Shown here: positions 17,363 to 26,756 of the stretch, piece by piece | Layout of the letters: the number at the start of each line of letters is the position of its first letter | Numbering within the stretch: the stretch's first letter is position 1 | Origin: Mediterraneibacter glycyrrhizinilyticus | Lineage (GTDB): Bacteria; Bacillota; Clostridia; Lachnospirales; Lachnospiraceae | Length of the DNA stretch: 64,000 nt | Direction: 5' to 3' | NCBI RefSeq assembly: GCF_015560805.1 | Contig: NZ_JADMSO010000003.1 | Location: forward strand, 248,001-312,000 | Program-made: the position numbers and the translations under genes | The notes under the pieces: model-generated | What the model saw: the letters and a program-made list of their open reading frames with translations, nothing else | What the model was told of the DNA's origin: nothing | Database searches by the model: none

Positions 17363-17448
17363 AAAAACAGAGTGCGAAATGTATTTCAGGTATTGACAAG
17401 GAAAAAGAAACTTGTTATTATTTTGAAAACAGAACGCACTCTGTTTTT
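17363..17448. repeat. 14-bp inverted repeat bracketing the ilvN promoter
   Basis: AAAAACAGAGTGCG at 17363-17376 is repeated inverted and exact at 17435-17448. The predicted ilvN promoter lies between the arms. The downstream arm also forms a separate local hairpin (17426-17447, AAAACAGA/TCTGTTTT) ending in a U-tract. It could terminate read-through from galE, form paired operators, or attenuate ilvN. Confidence 0.6.
17393..17421 (+). promoter_or_regulatory. Sigma-A promoter for ilvN-ilvC
   Basis: Perfect TTGACA, a spacer of 17, then TATTAT. It lies about 90 bp upstream of ilvN and inside the loop of the inverted repeat at 17363-17448. Confidence 0.8.
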
Positions 17449-17509
17449 GAAAATGCAGAACATGCAGACACAAAAACAGAAAAAAGATACGATGTGAGAA
17501 GGTGTGTAA

Positions 17510-18010
17510 ATGAGAAGACAGGTATTTTCCTTATTGGTTGATAATAATCCCGGCGTATTGAGCCGGATCGCAGGATTGTTCAGCAGGCGCGGATACAGTA
17601 TCGACAGTATCACGGCGGGAATGACCGCAGATCCAAGGTTTACAAGGATCACGGTCGTAGCTTCGGGGGATGAACTGATCTTATCCCAGATCGAGAAGCA
17701 GGTCCGCAAATTAGAAGACGTCCGCGAGATCAAAGTATTGAAAGACGACGAGTCAGTGTTCAGAGAGTTGATCATGGTCAAGGTTCGCGTGAATGCACAG
17801 CAGAGAAATGAAGTAATCTCGGTTGCTGATATTTTCCGGGCGAAGATCGTGGATGTGGACAAAGAATCCCTGATGATCGAGCTGACGGGAAATCAATCCA
17901 AGCTGGAAGCGTTTTTGAACCTGCTGGACGGATATGAGATCCTGGAACTTGCAAGAACAGGAATTACCGGACTGGCAAGGGGAAGCAAAGACGTTACATA
18001 TTTTGACTAG
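17510..18010 (+). CDS. ilvN: Acetolactate synthase small (regulatory) subunit
   Basis: The 166-residue protein has the N-terminal ACT domain FSLLVDNNPGVLSRIAGLFSRRGYSIDSI and the C-terminal regulatory domain (VKVRVNAQQRNEV through ARTGITGLARG). It binds the large subunit IlvB and gives valine feedback control in branched-chain amino acid synthesis. No ilvB is adjacent; the next gene is ilvC, which performs the following step. AGAAGG precedes the ATG. Confidence 0.95.
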   Translation: MRRQVFSLLVDNNPGVLSRIAGLFSRRGYSIDSITAGMTADPRFTRITVVASGDELILSQIEKQVRKLEDVREIKVLKDDESVFRELIMVKVRVNAQQRNEVISVADIFRAKIVDVDKESLMIELTGNQSKLEAFLNLLDGYEILELARTGITGLARGSKDVTYFD

Positions 18011-18114
18011 GCGTATCTGAAAAGAGTGCCAAAGGAAGAAAAAAAGCAAGCTAGAGGTCGAAAGCCTTTAACTATAAAACAGAATTGCCGGTCGGATACC
18101 GGTGGGGAAGATGA

Positions 18115-19149
<1,035 letters not shown>

Positions 19150-19179
19150 TGTATTTTAACAGCAGAAAATAGTATGAAG

Positions 19180-19234
19180 AAAAGGCAGGGATCGGATCAC
19201 CCGAAAGAGGGGATCCGATTCCTGCCTTTTATAG
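19180..19234 (+). terminator. Terminator after ilvC
   Basis: A long stem (AAAAGGCAGGGATCGGATC at 19180-19198 paired with 19212-19230, one mismatch) ends in TTTT. It closes the ilvN-ilvC transcript. Confidence 0.88.
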
Positions 19235-19275
19235 GGCAAACAGAAAAAGCAGAGAAAACAGCAGTTTATACAACA

Positions 19276-19352
19276 CAATCACCGGAAGTGCCAAAAGGCA
19301 CATTCCGGGATTGTAAGCAGTCGCCAAGGTCTCGGCAAGCCCGGACTTTGGC
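19276..19352. other. Two adjacent long hairpins in non-coding DNA, candidate structured RNA or repeat
   Basis: Hairpin 1 (19276-19313) pairs CAATC, CCGGAA and GTGCC with their complements around an AAAA loop, with single-A bulges. Hairpin 2 (19323-19352) pairs GCCAAGGTC and CGG with complements, with one G-U. Both lie between the ilvC terminator and the bidirectional terminator shared with rpsT, so a short plus-strand RNA ending at about 19405 is possible. No convincing promoter or reading frame was found. A palindromic intergenic repeat is the main alternative. Confidence 0.45.
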
Positions 19353-19365
19353 TCGTCGCCTATGC

Positions 19366-19405
19366 AAAAAAAGACATCCGCATGACGGCAGCGGATGCCT
19401 TTTTT
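19366..19405. terminator. Bidirectional terminator downstream of rpsT
   Basis: GACATCCGC and GCGGATGCC pair (one G-U) around a nine-base loop, flanked by A7 on the left and T6 on the right. On the minus strand it ends rpsT. On the plus strand it could end a transcript through the folded segment before it. Confidence 0.85.
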
Positions 19406-19434
19406 ATGTTCATTTTATACTGAAGCAATGATGA

Positions 19435-19698
19435 TTAAGCAATGCTGTTTACAGCTTTTGCCAGACGAGAGATTTTTCTGGAAACTGTGTTTTTGTGGTA
19501 AACACCTTTTGTTCCTGCTTTTGTAATCTCTATGGTCGCAGCTTTCAAAGCAGCTTTAGCAGCCTCAACGTCTTTCTGTGCAACTGCAGCTTCCACTTTC
19601 TTTACAGCAGTTTTCACTTTAGACTTGATTGCTTTGTTTCTTGCAGCCTTTGTCTCGTTTACTAAAATTCTTTTTTTAGCAGATTTAATATTAGCCAA
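19435..19698 (-). CDS. rpsT: 30S ribosomal protein S20
   Basis: This 87-residue, lysine/alanine-rich protein starts ANIKSAKKRILVNETKAARN, the S20 signature, and ends TVSRKISRLAKAVNSIA. It binds 16S rRNA early in 30S assembly. The initiator is TTG at 19698-19696, preceded by GGAGG with normal spacing; upstream in-frame codons would add a non-homologous extension. A UUG start is known for E. coli rpsT, where it takes part in autoregulation. It is transcribed alone, opposite to its neighbours, between its own promoter and terminator. Confidence 0.95.
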   Translation of the reverse strand: MANIKSAKKRILVNETKAARNKAIKSKVKTAVKKVEAAVAQKDVEAAKAALKAATIEITKAGTKGVYHKNTVSRKISRLAKAVNSIA

Positions 19699-19786
19699 CC
19701 TTGTACACCTCCAACAATTGATATTTTCAAATGTAAATGATTGCGCTGGACTCGGACACGGACGTTCCAACGAAACATACTCATTT

Positions 19787-19815
19787 ATTCTATTCCAACT
19801 GGCAGGTATTGTCAA
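19787..19815 (-). promoter_or_regulatory. Promoter for rpsT
   Basis: On the minus strand, TTGACA (19815-19810), a spacer of 17 and TAGAAT (19792-19787) form a near-consensus vegetative promoter about 90 bp from the TTG start. Confidence 0.75.
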
Positions 19816-19885
19816 TACATAATTCTTAAATATTTGTAAAAACTAGATAAAACTAGATAAAAAAACCAGATGGAGGATGGATCAG

Positions 19886-20866
19886 ATGATTGAGAAGTAT
19901 AGTGTGCGGACGGATCTTGCGCTGGAAGAAAAGGAACGGTTTGAATCGGATAATGTGGAGATTTCAGGAGTAGTCCTGGAAGAAGATTACGACGAGACAT
20001 TGGAGATCAGGATAACCCGGGTAAAGATCGAGACAGAGAACGGAGCAAAAGCGATGGGAAAGCCTGCGGGAGTCTATCTGACGCTGGAAGCGCCTAATCT
20101 GGCAGTTCCGGATGAAGATTATCACAGGGAGATTTCGGAAAAACTGGCAGATCATATGGAAGAACTGCTCCATGAGAATCATTTGACGGGACGGGACATT
20201 TCCGTGCTTGTTGTGGGACTTGGGAACCGTCAGGTGACGCCGGATGCATTGGGACCTTATGTGGTGGACAATCTCTGTGTCACAAGACATATCGTACGGG
20301 AATATGGAAAATATGCGATGGGGATGGAGAGGGCACAGCTCGTCAGCGCGATCGTTCCCGGTGTGATGGGACAGACCGGAATGGAGACGCTGGAGATCGT
20401 GAAAGGGGTCGTCACGGAGACAAAGCCGGATCTTGTGATCGCAGTCGATGCGCTGGCGGCACGCAACAGCCGCAGACTGAACCGGACGATCCAGATTGCA
20501 GATACCGGGATCCATCCGGGATCCGGAGTCGGAAATCATCGGAATGGACTGACGCGGGAGACATTGGGGGTTCCGGTGATCGGGATCGGTGTGCCGACCG
20601 TTGTGGACGCGGCAACGATCGTCAGCGATACGATGGAAAATCTGATTCAGGCGATGGAAACGTCCGAGACATTAAAAGGCGTGGGAGAAGTATTAAAAAT
20701 GTATAACAATGCAGAAAAATATGAGCTGGTCAAAGAACTGATCTCTCCGCATTTGAATGGGATGTTTGTGACGCCGAAAGATGAGGATGAGATGGTAAAA
20801 CAGATCAGCTATACGATCTCGGAATCACTGAACCTGCTTTTTGCCGGCAGAGAAGATCGGGAATAA
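19886..20866 (+). CDS. gpr: Germination protease GPR
   Basis: The protein of 326 residues matches spore protease GPR, an aspartic-type peptidase that degrades small acid-soluble proteins during germination. Visible signatures are YSVRTDLALEE near the zymogen processing region, VVGLGNRQVTPDALGPYVVD, AVDALAARNSRRLNRTIQI, DTGIHPGSGVGNHRNGL and IGIGVPTVVDAATI. The ATG at 19886 is preferred because GGAGG ends at 19876; the ATG at 19877 directly abuts it. Expression in the forespore under sigma G is expected from the family, but I could not identify a clear promoter. spoIIP follows. Confidence 0.95.
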   Translation: MIEKYSVRTDLALEEKERFESDNVEISGVVLEEDYDETLEIRITRVKIETENGAKAMGKPAGVYLTLEAPNLAVPDEDYHREISEKLADHMEELLHENHLTGRDISVLVVGLGNRQVTPDALGPYVVDNLCVTRHIVREYGKYAMGMERAQLVSAIVPGVMGQTGMETLEIVKGVVTETKPDLVIAVDALAARNSRRLNRTIQIADTGIHPGSGVGNHRNGLTRETLGVPVIGIGVPTVVDAATIVSDTMENLIQAMETSETLKGVGEVLKMYNNAEKYELVKELISPHLNGMFVTPKDEDEMVKQISYTISESLNLLFAGREDRE

Positions 20867-20975
20867 GAATAGGAAGCTTTGGCGCGGCATAGGTATAGTA
20901 GAACGGCAAAGCGGATGATCTGAGCCGTTGCATACCCGAAAAACGACAGATTTTTTTTGGGTGACGGAGGGCTGT

Positions 20976-22178
20976 ATGAGAAAATGGATGCCGGACAGGG
21001 CAAAAATGGAAAAAAGCGGGTTTTTAACAATCTTATGCGTGTTTGGAATGTTTATTTTGCTTTTGGGAGGGACGCAGAATGCCGCGAGTCTTCCGTACCG
21101 ACTGCAGAGGGTGCTACTTCACAGTGCGCAGAGAATGTTTCTTCCGGGAACACTGTATGAGGATTCTGAAATAAAAAAGCCTGCGGCAACATGGATCACA
21201 GAGCAGGTTTTTTTCTGGTTCCCGTTGGGAGAATATCTGGAATCACGCAGTATTTATGAGGGTAATGTGGAAGATGAAGAGACGATCGCCCGGATTTTGG
21301 AGAGTCAGGCGGACGACGGACATCTGGTGGAAGTGACAGGCGACGGAACGGCGGAAGTCCCGGTGCAGGAGACCGTGGAGAATATCGTGCCGCCGACCGG
21401 ACAGCCGGTACTCGATATGTCGATCGAGAAACTAAGAGATTTCGACTATCTGCTCAGCAATTTTTATATTGTGGACAGTACGACGATGATCGGACCGGAA
21501 CAACTGAACCCCGACGATCTGCTGAACCGGTCGATGAAGATCGATCCGGGGACGGGTGAACCGAAAATCCTGATCTTTCATACCCATTCCCAGGAGGAAT
21601 TTGCGGATTCGATCCCGGGAGATCCAAGCACAAGTATTGTCGGGATCGGAGAATATCTGACCCAGCTTTTGAATGCGAAAGGGATTCCGACGATCCATGA
21701 CGTCGGTGTGTATGATATTATCAACGGACAGTTGGACCGGAGCAACGCCTATGAAAATGCGGAGGCTTCGATCCGTCCGATCCTGGAAGCAAATCCGTCA
21801 ATCGAAGTTGTCATCGATCTGCACAGGGACGGCGTGGCGGAGGGAACACATCTTGTGACGGAGATCGGCGGAAAACCGACGGCCAAGATCATGTACTTCA
21901 ACGGACTGAGCCGAACCCGCGCTAACGGAGATATTGATTATCTTTATAATCCTTACATACAGGATAACCTTGCGTTTTCGCTGCAGATGCAGATTGCGTC
22001 GGAGACGCTGTATCCGGGATTTGCCAGACGGATCTATCTGCGGGGATACAGGTATAATCTGCATTTGATGCCGAAATCGCTGCTGATCGAGGCGGGCGCT
22101 CAGACCAATACAGTGGAAGAGATGCGAAATGCGATGGAGGTGCTTGCGGAGACACTGCATCATGTCTTGATCGGATGA
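20976..22178 (+). CDS. spoIIP: Stage II sporulation protein P (peptidoglycan hydrolase)
   Basis: The 400-residue protein has one N-terminal membrane anchor (FLTILCVFGMFILLLGG) and a C-terminal amidase-like domain with ILIFHTHSQEEFADS and VVIDLHRDG, the SpoIIP signature. It works with SpoIID and SpoIIM to thin septal peptidoglycan and drive engulfment of the forespore. The start at 20976 follows GGAGG by five bases; a longer frame from 20928 lacks support. The gpr-spoIIP order is conserved in spore formers. Confidence 0.94.
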   Translation: MRKWMPDRAKMEKSGFLTILCVFGMFILLLGGTQNAASLPYRLQRVLLHSAQRMFLPGTLYEDSEIKKPAATWITEQVFFWFPLGEYLESRSIYEGNVEDEETIARILESQADDGHLVEVTGDGTAEVPVQETVENIVPPTGQPVLDMSIEKLRDFDYLLSNFYIVDSTTMIGPEQLNPDDLLNRSMKIDPGTGEPKILIFHTHSQEEFADSIPGDPSTSIVGIGEYLTQLLNAKGIPTIHDVGVYDIINGQLDRSNAYENAEASIRPILEANPSIEVVIDLHRDGVAEGTHLVTEIGGKPTAKIMYFNGLSRTRANGDIDYLYNPYIQDNLAFSLQMQIASETLYPGFARRIYLRGYRYNLHLMPKSLLIEAGAQTNTVEEMRNAMEVLAETLHHVLIG

Positions 22179-22346
22179 TTTTGGACGGATGGGTTTGGAT
22201 AGAATTGCCCGGAAAAATGCAGGAAATTGCCCGGATGATGAAAATAGCATTGGAAAAGGGCGCCGGAGTGTGATAAGATAAATCGGATAGAGCCACGGAA
22301 GTACCGCGGCTTAAAACGGAGTAAACAACCTGTCTGGAGGAGAAAA

Positions 22347-24269
22347 ATGGGAAAAAAACAAGCGTACGATGCGGACAGTATCGCAATCCTGGAGGGGCTG
22401 GAGGCGGTTCGGAAGCGTCCGGGAATGTACATAGGAAGTGTGTCCACAAAGGGGTTAAATCATCTGATCTATGAAATTGTGGACAATGCCGTGGATGAAC
22501 ACCTGGCAGGGTTTTGTTCGGAGATCCGTGTGACATTGGAAAAAGACGGTTCGGCGACTGTGGAGGACAACGGGCGGGGCGTTCCGGTCGGAATGCACCA
22601 GAAAGGCGTGTCGGCGGCGCGGATCGTATATACAACCTTGCATGCAGGAGGAAAATTTGATGATTCGGCGTATAAGACGAGCGGAGGTCTGCACGGCGTC
22701 GGCTCTTCGGTCGTCAATGCGCTTTCGACGCGGATGGACGTCTGGATCAGCCGGGAGGGAGCAATCCATCATGACGGATACGAAAGAGGCGTTCCGGTTG
22801 TGGAATTGGAGGACGGGCTTCTGCCGATCACGGGAAAGACAAGGAAGACCGGAACAAAAGTGAATTTTCTGCCGGATGATACGATTTTTGAGAAAACACG
22901 TTTCCGTGCGGAGGAGATCAAAAGCAGGATGCACGAGACGTCGTACTTGAATCCCAATCTGACGATCATTTTCGAGGACAAGCGGGGCAGTGAACCGGAG
23001 CGGGTCGTGTATCACGAGCCGGACGGAATCCTCGGTTTTATCAAAGATTTGAACAAGAAAAAAGAAGTGCTGCATGATCCGATCTATTTTAAAGGCGAGT
23101 CGGATGGGATCGAGGTGGAAGCTGCATTTCAGTATGTCAACGAGTTCCATGAAAATGTACTCGGTTTCTGCAACAATATTTATAATTCCGAGGGCGGAAC
23201 GCATCTGACCGGATTTAAGACGACCTTTACGACGGTGATGAACCAATATGCGAGAGAGCTTGGGATCTTAAAGGAAAAGGATCCGAATTTTACCGGAGCG
23301 GACATCCGTAACGGAATGACCGCGATCGTCTCGATCAAACATCCGGATCCGCGGTTTGAGGGGCAGACGAAGACGAAGCTGGACAACCCGGATGCGGCGA
23401 AAGCGACCGGGAAAGTGACCGGAGACGAGATCGTACTCTTTTTTGACCGGAATCTGGAGACATTGAAAGCCGTGCTTTCCAGCGCGGAGAAAGCGGCGAA
23501 GATCCGGAAGTCGGAGGAGAAAGCAAAGACGAATCTGCTGACGAAACAGAAATATTCTTTCGACAGCAACGGAAAACTAGCTAACTGTGAAAGCCGGGAC
23601 GCGAAGAAATGTGAAATTTTCATTGTCGAGGGAGATTCCGCCGGCGGCTCGGCGAAGACTGCCAGAAACCGGAATTATCAGGCAATCCTCCCGATCCGCG
23701 GAAAGATCTTGAATGTGGAGAAAGCGAGCATCGACAAAGTGCTTGCCAATGCCGAGATCAAGACGATGATCAATGCATTTGGATGCGGATTTTCCGAGGG
23801 GTATGGCAATGATTTTGACATCAGCAAACTGCGCTACGATAAGATCATCATCATGGCGGATGCCGATGTGGACGGCGCGCATATTTCGACATTGCTGCTG
23901 ACATTGTTCTACCGGTTTATGCCGGAATTGATCTACGAGGGACATGTGTACATTGCGATGCCGCCGCTTTACAAGGCAATGCCGAAAAAAGGCGAGGAAG
24001 AATATCTGTACGATGATGCGGCGTTGGAAAAGTACCGCGCGACCCATGACGGACCGTTTAATTTACAGCGGTACAAAGGTCTCGGAGAGATGGATGCGGA
24101 GCAGCTTTGGGAGACGACGATGAACCCGGAGAGCCGGCTTTTGAAGCTGGTGGAGATCGAAGACGCGAGAATGGCCTCCAGCGTCACCGAGATGCTGATG
24201 GGATCGGAAGTGCCGCCGAGACGCGCGTTTATCTATGAAAATGCGACGGAGGCGGAGCTTGATATCTAA
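22347..24269 (+). CDS. parE: Type IIA DNA topoisomerase subunit B (topoisomerase IV/gyrase B-like)
   Basis: The 640-residue protein has the GHKL ATPase start EGLEAVRKRPGMYIGS, the Bergerat motifs IYEIVDNAVDEHLAG and VEDNGRGVPVG, GGLHGVGSSVVNAL and QTKTKLDN. The TOPRIM part contains EGDSAGGSAK and the metal-binding DADVDGAH. It pairs with the A subunit gene 54 bp downstream. The pair is away from dnaA/recF-type genes, so it is probably topoisomerase IV rather than the origin-linked gyrase, but sequence motifs alone do not settle this. GGAGG precedes the ATG. Confidence 0.85.
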   Translation: MGKKQAYDADSIAILEGLEAVRKRPGMYIGSVSTKGLNHLIYEIVDNAVDEHLAGFCSEIRVTLEKDGSATVEDNGRGVPVGMHQKGVSAARIVYTTLHAGGKFDDSAYKTSGGLHGVGSSVVNALSTRMDVWISREGAIHHDGYERGVPVVELEDGLLPITGKTRKTGTKVNFLPDDTIFEKTRFRAEEIKSRMHETSYLNPNLTIIFEDKRGSEPERVVYHEPDGILGFIKDLNKKKEVLHDPIYFKGESDGIEVEAAFQYVNEFHENVLGFCNNIYNSEGGTHLTGFKTTFTTVMNQYARELGILKEKDPNFTGADIRNGMTAIVSIKHPDPRFEGQTKTKLDNPDAAKATGKVTGDEIVLFFDRNLETLKAVLSSAEKAAKIRKSEEKAKTNLLTKQKYSFDSNGKLANCESRDAKKCEIFIVEGDSAGGSAKTARNRNYQAILPIRGKILNVEKASIDKVLANAEIKTMINAFGCGFSEGYGNDFDISKLRYDKIIIMADADVDGAHISTLLLTLFYRFMPELIYEGHVYIAMPPLYKAMPKKGEEEYLYDDAALEKYRATHDGPFNLQRYKGLGEMDAEQLWETTMNPESRLLKLVEIEDARMASSVTEMLMGSEVPPRRAFIYENATEAELDI

Positions 24270-24323
24270 AGGGAAGCGTCTGAGTCCTAGTGATACGTGT
24301 ATTGAAGAAGTAGGAGAGAGAGA

Positions 24324-26570
24324 ATGAGCAATATAGAGTCACAGGTCATCCGAACGGAATATTCGGATCTGATGAAAAAATCATATATCGACTACGCGAT
24401 GAGTGTGATCATTGCCCGGGCGCTGCCGGATGTGCGGGACGGATTGAAACCGGTGCAGCGCCGGACATTGTATGATATGTATGAACTGGGGATCCGATAC
24501 GACAAACCGTATCGGAAATGTGCCCGTATCGTCGGAGATACGATGGGTAAATATCATCCTCACGGCGACAGCTCGATTTATGACGCGCTTGTCGTGATGG
24601 CGCAGGAATTTAAGAAAGGCATGATCCTTGTGGACGGACATGGAAACTTCGGCTCGATCGAGGGGGACGGCGCCGCCGCAATGCGTTATACCGAAGCACG
24701 CCTGACGAAATTTACACAGGAAGTGTATCTGGCAGATCTGGATAAGAATGTCGTGGATTTCGGACCGAATTTTGACGAGACAGAAAAAGAACCGCTTGTG
24801 CTTCCGGCGAGAGTGCCGAATCTTCTGATCAACGGTGCAGAGGGGATCGCGGTCGGTATGGCGACCAGTATCCCGCCGCACAATCTGGCAGAAGTTGCAG
24901 ATGCGGTAAAAGCATATATGAAAAACGACGGGATCACGACGAAACAGTTGATGAAATATGTCAAAGGTCCGGATTTCCCGACGGGCGGGATCGTCGTCAA
25001 CAAAGACGATCTGCCGGAAATTTATGAGACCGGGCAGGGAAAGATCAAGATCCGCGGAAAAGTGGAAGTGGAGGAATTAAAGGGAGGCAAGAAACAGCTT
25101 GTCATTACCGAGATCCCTTACACGATGATCGGCAGCGGGATCGGGAAATTTTTAAACGATGTGGCAGCGTTGGTTGAGGCGAAGAAGACAACCGATATCG
25201 TGGACATTTCCAACCAGTCTTCTAAAGAGGGAATCCGGATCGTACTGGAACTGAAACGCGGCGCCGACATGGAAAACCTGAAAAATATGCTCTACAAGAA
25301 GACCCGTCTGGAAGATACGTTCGGTGTCAATATGCTGGCGGTTGCAGACGGTCGTCCGGAAACGCTCGGGTTGAAAGCGATCATCGAGCATCATGTGGAT
25401 TTTCAGTTTGAACTTGCGACGAGAAAATACAAGACGCTTCTGGCGAAAGAGGAAGAGCGCAGGGAAGTGCAGGAGGGGCTGATCAAAGCCTGCGATGTGA
25501 TCGATCTGATCATTGAGATCCTGCGCGGAAGCAAATCGGTAAAGGATGCGAGAGCTTGTCTTGTGAACGGTGTGACGGAAAATATCAAATTTAAGAGCAA
25601 TATTTCCAGAAAAATGGCTGCGATGCTTCGGTTTACCGAGCGGCAGGCGACTGCGATCCTGGAAATGCGGCTCTATAAACTGATCGGTCTGGAGATCGAA
25701 GCGCTTCAGAAAGAGCATGAGCAGACCGTGAAAAATATCGCGAGATATGAAGATATCCTGAACAATTATGATTCCATGGCGGATGTGATCATCGAAGAAC
25801 TGGATTCTTATAAGAAAGAATACGGAAAGAAACGCCGCACGGTTGTGGAAAATGCGGAGGAAGCGGTATTTGAGGAGAAGAAGATCGAAGAGCAGGAGAT
25901 CGTCTTTTTGATGGATCGTTTCGGATACGCAAAGACGGTGGATACATCGGTGTACGAACGGAACCGGGAAGCGGCGGACAATGAGAACAAATATGTGGTA
26001 CGCTGTCTGAACACCGGAAAGATCTGCTTATTTACCGACGGCGGAAAGATGCATCAGGTGAAAGTACCGGATCTGCCGTACGGAAAGTTCCGGGATAAAG
26101 GAACTCCGATCGACAATGTGAGCAATTACAGCAGTGCGGAAGAACAGATCGTGATGGTCTGCGACGCGGAACAGATGCGGTTTGCAAAATTGTTGTTCGC
26201 CACAAAGCAAGGGATGATCAAGCGGGTAGAGGGTACGGAATTTCAGGTTGCCAAACGGACGATCGCGGCGACAAAGCTGCAGGAGGAAGACGCGCTGATC
26301 GGCGTCTGGGTCGTAAATGAGATCCAGCACGCAGTCCTGCAGACAAAGAACGGATATTTCCTGCGTTTTCCGGCGGCGGATATTCCGGAAAAGAAAAAGG
26401 GCGCGGTCGGCGTACGGGGAATCCGGCTGCAGAAAAATGATGAATTGGAACAGGTCTACTTATTTGAAGAGGGGACAGAGTCCAAAGTCATGTACGGAGA
26501 AAAAGAAGTGACGCTGAACCGGCTGAAGCTTGCAAAGCGGGACGGAACCGGGACGAAAAGCAGAAATTAG
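24324..26570 (+). CDS. parC: Type IIA DNA topoisomerase subunit A (topoisomerase IV/gyrase A-like)
   Basis: This 748-residue protein is the breakage-reunion subunit. It has SYIDYAMSVIIARALPDVRD, GLKPVQRRTLY, the HPHGDSSIYDALV segment equivalent to the quinolone-determining region, and the catalytic tyrosine in AAAMRYTEARLT. The C-terminal beta-pinwheel is short and I see no canonical GyrA box (QRRGGKG); a degenerate KKKGAVGVRG is present instead. That favours decatenation (topoisomerase IV) over gyrase activity. It is co-transcribed with the B subunit. Confidence 0.85.
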   Translation: MSNIESQVIRTEYSDLMKKSYIDYAMSVIIARALPDVRDGLKPVQRRTLYDMYELGIRYDKPYRKCARIVGDTMGKYHPHGDSSIYDALVVMAQEFKKGMILVDGHGNFGSIEGDGAAAMRYTEARLTKFTQEVYLADLDKNVVDFGPNFDETEKEPLVLPARVPNLLINGAEGIAVGMATSIPPHNLAEVADAVKAYMKNDGITTKQLMKYVKGPDFPTGGIVVNKDDLPEIYETGQGKIKIRGKVEVEELKGGKKQLVITEIPYTMIGSGIGKFLNDVAALVEAKKTTDIVDISNQSSKEGIRIVLELKRGADMENLKNMLYKKTRLEDTFGVNMLAVADGRPETLGLKAIIEHHVDFQFELATRKYKTLLAKEEERREVQEGLIKACDVIDLIIEILRGSKSVKDARACLVNGVTENIKFKSNISRKMAAMLRFTERQATAILEMRLYKLIGLEIEALQKEHEQTVKNIARYEDILNNYDSMADVIIEELDSYKKEYGKKRRTVVENAEEAVFEEKKIEEQEIVFLMDRFGYAKTVDTSVYERNREAADNENKYVVRCLNTGKICLFTDGGKMHQVKVPDLPYGKFRDKGTPIDNVSNYSSAEEQIVMVCDAEQMRFAKLLFATKQGMIKRVEGTEFQVAKRTIAATKLQEEDALIGVWVVNEIQHAVLQTKNGYFLRFPAADIPEKKKGAVGVRGIRLQKNDELEQVYLFEEGTESKVMYGEKEVTLNRLKLAKRDGTGTKSRN

Positions 26571-26656
26571 AGGAATTAGAGGAAAAGTTCTTCAAAACAC
26601 TTGATTTCTCGTGGAAAAGGTGCTAGAGTTAATATCAGTTACATAAGGAATCCGGC

Positions 26657-26720
26657 AGAAGAGTGAACGAAAGTTCACTCTTCTTTGCTGTAACCGTGCA
26701 AATGTAATCTCACATTTGCA
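26657..26720 (+). other. Two perfect hairpins upstream of rimP
   Basis: Hairpin 1 (26657-26684) has a 12-bp perfect stem capped by GAAA and a short T-run. Hairpin 2 (26697-26720) pairs TGCAAATGT with ACATTTGCA around six bases. The first may terminate the topoisomerase transcript or act as an attenuator; both would be in the leader of the rimP-nusA-infB operon if transcription starts upstream. Confidence 0.6.
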
Positions 26721-26756
26721 TAAAACAGAGAATCAGGCAAGGAAAGGAAGTATAAC

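Noticed and set aside
17453-17497. Fourteen-codon frame before ilvN as a leader peptide
   Set aside because: It has no ribosome-binding site and no Leu, Val or Ile codons, so classical branched-chain attenuation is not supported.
19174-19431. 85-codon plus-strand frame between ilvC and rpsT
   Set aside because: It runs through a terminator, two hairpins and a second terminator and has no ribosome-binding site; composition is non-coding.
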